20,037 nt of DNA from Rhodospirillaceae bacterium CCH5-H10 (lineage in GTDB: Bacteria > Pseudomonadota > Alphaproteobacteria > Reyranellales > Reyranellaceae): assembly GCA_001557035.1 (NCBI GenBank), contig LSKJ01000591.1:1-20037 (forward strand). Reading direction: 5' to 3'. The translations under genes were made by a program, and so were the position numbers. Below, one piece after another: positions 14,904 through 20,037 of this stretch (within the stretch, counting starts at the first letter, position 1; each line of letters opens with the position of its first letter). Under the pieces are notes generated by a model. It made no database searches. It was not told where the DNA came from and saw only the letters and a list, made by a program, of their open reading frames with translations.

Positions 14904-16406
14904 ATGTCGACCGCCACTGCCGAAATGAAGACCCAGGCCCCGCCGGCCAATACCTACAGGCCCAAGGGCATGCTGATCGGCGGCAAGTGGGTCGAGAGCG
15001 CATCCGGTGCGCGCATCACGATCGAGAATCCCGGCAAACGCACGGCCGTCGCGGAAGTGCCGCGCGCCGCGGAGGCCGACGTGAACGCCGCCGTTGCGGC
15101 CGCCGAGAAGGCTTTCCCGGCGTGGAAGAACGTGGTGCCGCGCGAGCGCGGCAAGATCCTGCTGAAGATCGCCGAGGTGCTCGAGGCGCGCAGCGAGGAG
15201 ATGGCGCGCACCATCGCACTCGAAACAGGGAACGCGCTGCGCACGCAGGCGCGGGGTGAGGCCAAGCTTGCCGCCGACATCTTCCGCTATTTCGGCGGGC
15301 TGGGCTCGGAGCTCAAGGGCGAGACCGTGCCGCTCGGCGAGCATGTCCTTTCCTACACGCGGCGTGAGCCGATCGGCATCGTCGGCGCCATCATCCCGTG
15401 GAATGCGCCGGTGATGCTGGGCGCGCTCAAGATCGCGCCCGCCCTCTGCGCCGGCAATGTGCTGGTGATGAAGGCGGCCGAGGATGCGCCGATGGCGGTG
15501 CTGCTGATGGCCGACATCTGCCAGGAGTTCCTGCCGCCGGGCGTGCTGAACGTGATCACCGGCTACGGCGCGGAATGCGGCGGTCCGCTCGCCAACCATC
15601 CGAAGATCGCCAAGCTCTCTTTCACCGGCTCGACCGAAATCGGCAAGGTGATCATGCGCGCCGCGGCCGAGCGCATCGTGCCGGTGTCGCTGGAACTCGG
15701 CGGCAAGAGCCCCTCGATCGTCTATCCGGATGCCGACGAGGATTGGGCGGTCGACGGTATCATCAACGCGATGCGCTTCACGCGTCAGAGCCAGAGCTGC
15801 ACGGCCGGCTCGCGCATGTTCCTGCATGAGGACATCTTCGACAGCTTCCTCGCGAAGCTCGAGAAGAAGACCACGGCACTCAAGATCGGCGATCCGCTCG
15901 ACGAGGCGAGCGACATCGGCTCCATCATCAACAACAAGCAGTACTCCAAGGTCTGCAAGTACGTCGAAGACGGCCTCGCCCGCTCCGATGCCAAGCTGGT
16001 GTTCGGCGGCCTGCCGCCCAAGACCGGCCCGCTGAGCGAAGGCTACTTCACCATGCCGACCGTGTTCGCCGACCGCTCCAACGACTGGCGGCTGGCGCGC
16101 GAGGAGATCTTCGGGCCGGTGCTGGTGGCGATCCGCTGGAGCGACGAGGCCGAGGCGATCCGCATGGCCAACGACAGCCATTACGGTCTCGCGGCCTATG
16201 TCTGGACGCACGACATCGGCAAGGGCCTGCGCGCCGCGCACGCCATCGAATCGGGCTGGGTGCAGGTCAACCAGGGCGGCGGCCAGACGCCGGGCATGTC
16301 CTACGGCGGCTACAAGCAGAGCGGCCTCGGCCGCGAGTTCTCGCTGGAAGGCATGCTCGACAGCTTCACCCAGCGCAAGAGCGTGACGGTGAACCTCGCG
16401 GTCTGA
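14904..16406 (+). CDS. Aldehyde dehydrogenase family protein
   Basis: This is an NAD(P)-dependent aldehyde dehydrogenase (500 aa) that oxidises an aldehyde to its acid in the cytoplasm. The catalytic Cys299 lies in QSQSCTAGSRM and the general base Glu264 in LELGGKSP. The cofactor-binding IIPWNAPVMLG and FTGSTEIGK motifs and the EEIFGPVL block are all present, so the enzyme looks intact. The start ATG 14904 has a GGAGG site six bases upstream. A gene-sized antisense frame covers it but is a shadow. It stands alone: the gene upstream is divergent, and downstream lies a palindromic repeat and a convergent amidase. Substrate unknown; the sequence resembles broad-range and betaine-aldehyde-like members. 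Confidence 0.94.
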   Translation: MSTATAEMKTQAPPANTYRPKGMLIGGKWVESASGARITIENPGKRTAVAEVPRAAEADVNAAVAAAEKAFPAWKNVVPRERGKILLKIAEVLEARSEEMARTIALETGNALRTQARGEAKLAADIFRYFGGLGSELKGETVPLGEHVLSYTRREPIGIVGAIIPWNAPVMLGALKIAPALCAGNVLVMKAAEDAPMAVLLMADICQEFLPPGVLNVITGYGAECGGPLANHPKIAKLSFTGSTEIGKVIMRAAAERIVPVSLELGGKSPSIVYPDADEDWAVDGIINAMRFTRQSQSCTAGSRMFLHEDIFDSFLAKLEKKTTALKIGDPLDEASDIGSIINNKQYSKVCKYVEDGLARSDAKLVFGGLPPKTGPLSEGYFTMPTVFADRSNDWRLAREEIFGPVLVAIRWSDEAEAIRMANDSHYGLAAYVWTHDIGKGLRAAHAIESGWVQVNQGGGQTPGMSYGGYKQSGLGREFSLEGMLDSFTQRKSVTVNLAV

Positions 16407-16416
16407 AGGTTCGAGT

Positions 16417-16516
16417 AAAGGTCCCTCGCTGACGCTCGGGATGACAATTTCGTTGTAGTTGGCGCACCGCGCCAATTCCTTCAACGTTGTCATCCCGAGC
16501 GCAGCGAGGGACCTTT
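16417..16516. repeat. Interspersed palindromic repeat, copy 2
   Basis: The arms at 16417-16447 and 16487-16516 are near-perfect inverted repeats differing by one inserted base. The core is ATCCCGAGCGCAGCGAGGGA on the right arm. Within the loop two further inverted pairs nest: TTGGCGC/GCGCCAA (16459-16465 and 16469-16475) and CGTTG/CAACG (16451-16455 and 16482-16486). The whole would fold as one long cruciform or RNA hairpin. It lies between the convergent aldehyde dehydrogenase and amidase genes and belongs to the same family as the copy at 4631-4716. A bidirectional terminator or mRNA-end role is plausible. Confidence 0.85.
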
Positions 16517-16519
16517 CTC

Positions 16520-17941
16520 CTAATTCGGCACCCTCAGATGATGCTCGGTCGCGCCCTGATAGGCATGACCGATGCGATAGAGCATCGCTTCGTCGAACGG
16601 GCGGCCGACGAGCTGCAGGCCGATCGGCGCGCCGTTCGTATCGAAGCCGCAGGGCACCGAGAGCGCCGGCACGCCGAGCGTGTTGAACGGGCGCGTCAGG
16701 CCGGTGAAGCCTGCCACCATCTTCAGCACCGCCGGCCCGCCCTTGGTTTCGGTATCCGTCTCCTCGATGGTCGGCAGCGGGAAGGGGATCGCCGGCAGCA
16801 GCACGGCATCGACGCCGTCCATCGCCGTCGACAGGAACTCCTTCACGAAATGCGCCCGCAGGCGCAGCGCATCGATGTACTGCGTCGCCGGGATGAAGAA
16901 GCCCGCCTCCATGCGCGTGCGCACCTGGTTGGCGTAGAGCTCGGGCGTCTTCTCCATCCACGGCCGGTGCATGGCGGCGGCCTCGCACTTCACCATGACC
17001 TCGGCCGCACGATAGAGCGCGGTGAAGTCGGGCAGCGTGACGGGCGTCACCCTGGCGCCGAGCCGGCCGAGCGTGTCGGCCGCGGCCTGCACCGCCGCGC
17101 CGATCTGCGGATCGAGCGGGGCAAGCCCTTCCTTCGGCAGCGCGAGACCGATCCGCAGGCCCGCGACGCCGCCATCGAGCAGCGCCTCGTAGTCGGGCAC
17201 CGGCTTCTCGCTGGTCGTCGAATCCTCCGGATCGTGGCCGGCGATGACGGCGAGCATGCGGGCATTGTCGCGCACGGTGCGCGTCAGCGGCCCGACATGG
17301 TCGAGGCTCCATGAGCGCGCAACCGCGCCGGCGCGGCTGACGCGGCCGTAGGTCGCCTTCATGCCGACCACGCCGCACGCTGCTGCGGGCAACCGGATCG
17401 AGCCGCCGGTATCCGAGCCCAGCGCGCCGTAGATCATGCGTGCAGCCACCGAGGCGCCCGAGCCGCTGGAACTGCCGCCGGTCACGCGCGTCTGGTCCCA
17501 CGGATTGCGGCAATGACCGTGATGGACGTTGTGACCGGTGGGGCCGGCCGCGAACTCCGCCATGTTGAGGAAGCCGAGCTCCACCACACCCGCCGCATCG
17601 AGCTTGCCCAGGACCGTTGCCGTCACCGGTGCCACCCAGTCGCCGCGGATCTTGCTGCCGCCGGTCGAGACCTCGCCCTTGCGGTAGTACATGTCCTTGT
17701 GCGCCATCGGCACACCGTGCAGCGGCCCACGCCTCTTGCCGGCGGCCAGCTCGGCATCCATCGCCCTTGCCTGTTCGAGCGCCTTCTCGCGATAGACGCG
17801 CAGGAAGGCGTTGACCCTCGGCTGCCATGCATCGATGCGGGCGAGGCAGGCTTCGGTCGCGGCGACCGACGTGGTGCGGCCGTCGGCGATGGCATCGGCG
17901 ATGGCGGTGAGGTCGTCGAGCGCGAGATCTTCGTTCTTCAC
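16520..17941 (-). CDS. Amidase signature family protein (AtzE/GatA-like)
   Basis: This is an amidase signature hydrolase (473 aa) that cleaves a C-N amide bond, probably in a small molecule. The Ser-cisSer-Lys triad is visible as Lys82 (HKDMY), the Ser157-159 stretch in TGGSSSGSGAS, and nucleophile Ser181 in SDTGGSIRLPAA. The start is GTG at 17941, overlapping the stop of the small upstream gene by four bases (GTGA), so translation should be coupled. Proteins of this family with a tiny coupled upstream partner resemble AtzE with AtzG, and GatA with GatC. It is the third gene of a reverse operon after the thioesterase and the small protein. No GatB-like gene is present, so a tRNA amidotransferase role is unlikely. 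Substrate unknown. Confidence 0.92.
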   Translation of the reverse strand: MKNEDLALDDLTAIADAIADGRTTSVAATEACLARIDAWQPRVNAFLRVYREKALEQARAMDAELAAGKRRGPLHGVPMAHKDMYYRKGEVSTGGSKIRGDWVAPVTATVLGKLDAAGVVELGFLNMAEFAAGPTGHNVHHGHCRNPWDQTRVTGGSSSGSGASVAARMIYGALGSDTGGSIRLPAAACGVVGMKATYGRVSRAGAVARSWSLDHVGPLTRTVRDNARMLAVIAGHDPEDSTTSEKPVPDYEALLDGGVAGLRIGLALPKEGLAPLDPQIGAAVQAAADTLGRLGARVTPVTLPDFTALYRAAEVMVKCEAAAMHRPWMEKTPELYANQVRTRMEAGFFIPATQYIDALRLRAHFVKEFLSTAMDGVDAVLLPAIPFPLPTIEETDTETKGGPAVLKMVAGFTGLTRPFNTLGVPALSVPCGFDTNGAPIGLQLVGRPFDEAMLYRIGHAYQGATEHHLRVPN

Positions 17942-18138
17942 GAGCGCGCTTCCTTCGCCATGACGCTGGCGAACGAAGCCGGATCGTCGTCGAAGGTGAG
18001 GCGTGCGGCGGCCGCCTTGCGCACCGCGTCGTTCAGGATCTCGACCTCGGCTGCCAGTTCGGCGAGCCGCTTGTCGTCATAGCTCATGCCCTGCAGGCCC
18101 GCGGCGATCCCGGCGGCCGTCTTCGTCTTCTCGTCCAT
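17938..18138 (-). CDS. Small AtzG/GatC-like protein coupled to the amidase
   Basis: A 66-residue helical, soluble protein with no cysteine or signal peptide. The heptad-like middle (LAELAAEVEILNDAVRKAAA) and the following LTFDDDPASFASVMAKEA resemble the DUF4089/AtzG type of short partner proteins that stabilise AtzE-type amidases and are structurally like GatC. This comparison rests on size, position and pattern only. A GAGGAG site precedes ATG 18138. The gene begins 10 bases after the thioesterase stop, and its stop overlaps the amidase GTG. It probably forms a heterodimer or higher complex with the amidase. Coding nature is well supported by context; the function is inferred. Confidence 0.7.
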   Translation of the reverse strand: MDEKTKTAAGIAAGLQGMSYDDKRLAELAAEVEILNDAVRKAAAARLTFDDDPASFASVMAKEARS

Positions 18139-18148
18139 CGACTTCTCC

Positions 18149-19045
18149 TCAGAGCTTGAGCCGGCGCGCCTCCATGCGGGCGCGATCCTCGGCCGGGAAG
18201 GTCATGATCTTGCGGATCTTCTGATCGAACTTCATGCCGACCGCCTCGGCGCAAGCAGCAAGCGTGCCGGTCTCGGCCTCGAACAGGAAGTGCGTGAAGG
18301 TGATCGTCTTGTCGGTGAAGGTCGCGAGACCGCTCATCACCACCGCGAGGTCGCCGGCCCGCAGCGGGCGGCGATAGCGGTTCAGCATCTCGACCACGAC
18401 CGACCCTTCCTGGCGTTCCTGCATGGCGGCGCGGTCGAAGCCCAGGTGATTCCACAGGACCGGCGCGCCGTCGGAGTAGCGGCCGAAATAGTGGCGCGGC
18501 AGGAAGTCGCCCCGCTCGTCGCATTCGTCGGGCGTGATCTGCGTGCGGCCGACTTCGATCAGGCCGAGCGAGGGGGCGTCGGCGAGCGAAAGGTCGGGCA
18601 GGGTGAGCTTGCCAACGCTGCGCGGCCGGGCGGAGTCCGGCAGGGCCACGCAGGCCGCCTCGGCCGTGGCGCGGAACGCGGCCGGCCAGGGACGATCGCA
18701 TTCGATGCGACGACGGATGGTGGCGGCGACCTCGCCCTTCGCGGGATTGCGCACTTCGTGATAGGCGACGAGATCGCGCTCGCCGACCTCGACGGGGGCG
18801 GAGTGGACCTCGACCGGCTCGACCACGCGGAACTCGCGCAGGTAGCGGACATGGTCGTCGACCGGCCGCGAGGCGACCCCGGCGGCCCGCTGGGCGCGCG
18901 GTCCGAAGCCCAGATGCGCCAGCAGGCTGGCCGAGGCCTCATGGGCGAACTCGGTATAGAACTGGACGTTCAGATGGTTGTTTTCGTCGCACTGCCATGT
19001 GTTCACGGCGGTGCTGAAAGTCGGGATCAAGGCGGGACTCGACAC
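18149..19045 (-). CDS. Double-hotdog thioesterase family protein
   Basis: A protein of about 298 residues with two hotdog (4HBT-like) domains in tandem. The first starts TAVNTWQCDENNHLNVQFYTEFAHEAS, and the second GRTQITPDECDERGDFLPRHYFGRYSD. Both begin with the acidic D-x-x-NH/RG-type turn followed by an aromatic helix, typical of acyl-CoA thioesterases. The second domain has Asp (RGDF) where the usual His sits, so probably only one domain keeps all active residues. The start is uncertain: the frame opens at ATG 19123, but GTG 19045, with a GAGAG site about nine bases upstream, gives a better N-terminus. The ATG start would extend coding into an AT-rich stretch with phased A-tracts. First gene of an operon with the small protein and the amidase. 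Substrate unknown. Confidence 0.78.
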   Translation of the reverse strand: MSSPALIPTFSTAVNTWQCDENNHLNVQFYTEFAHEASASLLAHLGFGPRAQRAAGVASRPVDDHVRYLREFRVVEPVEVHSAPVEVGERDLVAYHEVRNPAKGEVAATIRRRIECDRPWPAAFRATAEAACVALPDSARPRSVGKLTLPDLSLADAPSLGLIEVGRTQITPDECDERGDFLPRHYFGRYSDGAPVLWNHLGFDRAAMQERQEGSVVVEMLNRYRRPLRAGDLAVVMSGLATFTDKTITFTHFLFEAETGTLAACAEAVGMKFDQKIRKIMTFPAEDRARMEARRLKL

Positions 19046-19231
19046 GCTAAAGGCTCTCTGCAATCTGTGGATGACTGCCTCTGATGGCCTAAAAAGCCCC
19101 AAAAATCGACATTTTCCGTGCATTCCGGACTTGCGGGGGATCGATTCGTGGATAACCTTGGCGCCGTCAACGCTGCCCTGGGGCGTCAGGAGACGTTGGC
19201 GAAACCAAGAAATGTAAGGAACCCCTCAACC
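19046..19231. promoter_or_regulatory. Divergent region with phased A-tracts upstream of HU
   Basis: This gap of 186 bases separates the thioesterase operon and the HU gene. Two AAAAA tracts at 19091-19095 and 19101-19105 are exactly 10 bases apart, followed by TTTT at 19112-19115, a pattern of intrinsically curved DNA or an UP element. DnaA-box-like TGTGGATGA and CGTGGATAA lie at 19066-19074 and 19147-19155, each one mismatch from TGTGGATAA. A weak -35/-10-like pair TTGCGG/TAACCT (16-base spacer) follows at 19131-19158. AAGGA at 19216-19220 is the probable HU ribosome site. Confidence 0.45.
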
Positions 19232-19531
19232 ATGGCTACCAAACCCACCACCGTTCCGACCGTTCCGCTGTCCAAGGTCGCGGCCGAGCTGGCCGAAAAG
19301 ACGGGCATGACCAAGAAGGATGCGACGGGCGCGCTCGACGAGTTCGTCAGCCTGGTCGTTCGTCACCTGAAGAAGGGCAACAAGGTCCGCATCACCGGCC
19401 TCGGCATCCTCCAGGTCCGCGCCCGCCCGGCGCGCATGGGCCGCAACCCGGCGACCGGCGAAGCGATCAAGATCAAGGCTTCGAAGAAGGTCGCCTTCCG
19501 CGTCGCCAAGGATCTCAAGGAAGCGATCTAA
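19232..19531 (+). CDS. HU family DNA-binding protein
   Basis: A 99-residue histone-like nucleoid protein that binds and bends DNA as a dimer. The N-terminal helices contain LSKVAAELAEKTGMTKKDA, and the beta-arm carries the hallmark RMGRNPATGE (Arg71 onward) with the intercalating proline. The C-terminal part KASKKVAFRVAKDLKEA is standard. A short Thr/Pro-rich N-terminal extension (ATKPTTVPTVP) is common in alphaproteobacterial paralogues. The frame opens at 19118, but ATG 19232, preceded by AAGGA 11 bases upstream, fits the family. It is followed by a strong terminator and looks monocistronic. Confidence 0.95.
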   Translation: MATKPTTVPTVPLSKVAAELAEKTGMTKKDATGALDEFVSLVVRHLKKGNKVRITGLGILQVRARPARMGRNPATGEAIKIKASKKVAFRVAKDLKEAI

Positions 19532-19554
19532 CTCGTTTTCGACGGGTCAAGATC

Positions 19555-19593
19555 GGGCGGGTTCCGGCGCAGGCCGGGCCCGCCCTTCTTTTT
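19555..19593 (+). terminator. Rho-independent terminator of the HU gene
   Basis: A GC-rich stem GGGCGGG (19555-19561) pairs with CCCGCCC (19579-19585). An inner CCGGC/GCCGG stem (19564-19568 and 19573-19577) follows a small bulge, with a four-base loop. The stem is followed by TTCTTTTT at 19586-19593. This is the clearest intrinsic terminator in the window, 24 bases after the HU stop. Confidence 0.88.
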
Positions 19594-19702
19594 GGCCCCT
19601 TCGCTTCAGCGCAGCTGCCGTCATCGCAGAGCGACATGCCTGTGCTGCTTTGCAGAAGATTGCCCGCCGTTGTTCTAGTATAGCCGGAACACGCGACCCG
19701 GC

Positions 19703-20037
19703 ATGAACACCTTCATCCTTCTGAAAATCCTCGCCAACCTGATGCTCCCGCCGGCTTCGCTGGCGCTGGGCGTCGTGCTGTGGCTGGCGATGCGCCTGTT
19801 CGGATGGCGTCGTCTCGCGTCCGTCGTTCTCGGGCTCGCGATCCTCCAGACGCTCGTCATGTCCTTTACGCCGCTGTCGACGCGGCTTGTGGGCATCCTC
19901 GAGTCCCAGGCCCGCAGCCTCGTCGCGGACAACAAGCCGTGCTGCTACGAGGCGATCGTCGTGCTGGGAGGCGGCATCACGCCGGCGCAGCCTCCCTACA
20001 CGATGGAACCGGAACTCACCGACGCATCGGATCGGGT
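19703..20037 (+). CDS. YdcF/ElyC-family (DUF218) membrane protein, partial at the right edge
   Basis: The frame from ATG 19703 stays open to the window end, giving the first about 111 residues. The N-terminus has two hydrophobic segments (about residues 4-28 and 36-55), followed by the start of a DUF218 domain: YEAIVVLGGGITPAQ, then LTDASDRV. This matches YdcF/SanA/ElyC-like proteins, which act at the cell envelope; ElyC is linked to peptidoglycan and envelope integrity. No clear ribosome site precedes the ATG, so the start could be revised. The 109 bases between the HU terminator and this gene hold no other feature I can support. The gene is cut by the window edge, not necessarily broken. 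Confidence 0.82.
   Translation, partial: MNTFILLKILANLMLPPASLALGVVLWLAMRLFGWRRLASVVLGLAILQTLVMSFTPLSTRLVGILESQARSLVADNKPCCYEAIVVLGGGITPAQPPYTMEPELTDASDR

Noticed and set aside
14796..17828. A 1010-codon open frame on the reverse strand
   Set aside because: It runs antisense through the aldehyde dehydrogenase, crosses the palindromic repeat, and covers the amidase in another frame. Its product is Arg/Ala/Gly/His-rich without any domain. It is a product of GC-rich codon bias.
19066..19155. Two DnaA-box-like sites suggesting a replication origin
   Set aside because: Only two sites, each with a mismatch, 81 bases apart, with no dnaA, dnaN, parAB or AT-rich unwinding region nearby. They are mentioned only as part of the intergenic region.
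19650..19681. TTGCAG and TAGTAT as a promoter for the YdcF-like gene
   Set aside because: The spacer is 20 bases, too long for a standard promoter, so I do not annotate it.

Overview
The window is a GC-rich, densely coded chromosomal segment, most likely from an alphaproteobacterium. The HU protein, the TerC protein and the many catabolic enzymes fit Rhodospirillales or Hyphomicrobiales; Reyranella-like genomes are a plausible but unproven match. There are no rRNA, tRNA, CRISPR, prophage or transposase genes. I annotate 18 complete protein genes and one that runs off the right edge. No gap without a gene exceeds 190 bases.

Layout, left to right. (1) A TerC-family membrane protein is followed by a tight forward run: SDR oxidoreductase, PhyH-type dioxygenase, PuuE-like polysaccharide deacetylase and a class III adenylate cyclase (about 0.86-4.64 kb). 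(2) A palindromic interspersed repeat supplies the cyclase stop codon and separates it from a reverse-strand operon: HpcH/HpaI-like aldolase, oligopeptidase B-type S9 peptidase and beta-lactamase-fold serine hydrolase (8.82 down to 4.72 kb). (3) Divergent from that operon is a D-2-hydroxyacid dehydrogenase. (4) A secreted FecR/DUF6600 protein with a long Pro/Ala/Gln/Lys tail (reverse) and an unrecognised 193-residue protein (forward) diverge from a short shared leader. (5) A periplasmic amino-acid-type binding protein and an LLM flavin oxidoreductase (reverse) lie back to back with an aldehyde dehydrogenase (forward). (6) A second copy of the palindromic repeat separates the aldehyde dehydrogenase from a reverse operon: double-hotdog thioesterase, small AtzG/GatC-like protein and amidase. 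(7) An HU gene with a strong terminator is followed by the start of a YdcF/ElyC-like gene.

Most genes look like small-molecule catabolism: oxidation, deacylation, amide hydrolysis, aldol cleavage, aldehyde and hydroxyacid oxidation. They sit in short operons with 1-23 base gaps or 4-base start/stop overlaps. I see no obvious defence or mobile system. The more interesting signals are an HpaI-like aldolase whose usual catalytic His is Tyr, a cyclase co-transcribed with catabolic enzymes and ending in a repeat, the amidase with its tiny coupled partner, 10-base phased A-tracts upstream of HU, and several hairpins or short repeats between genes.
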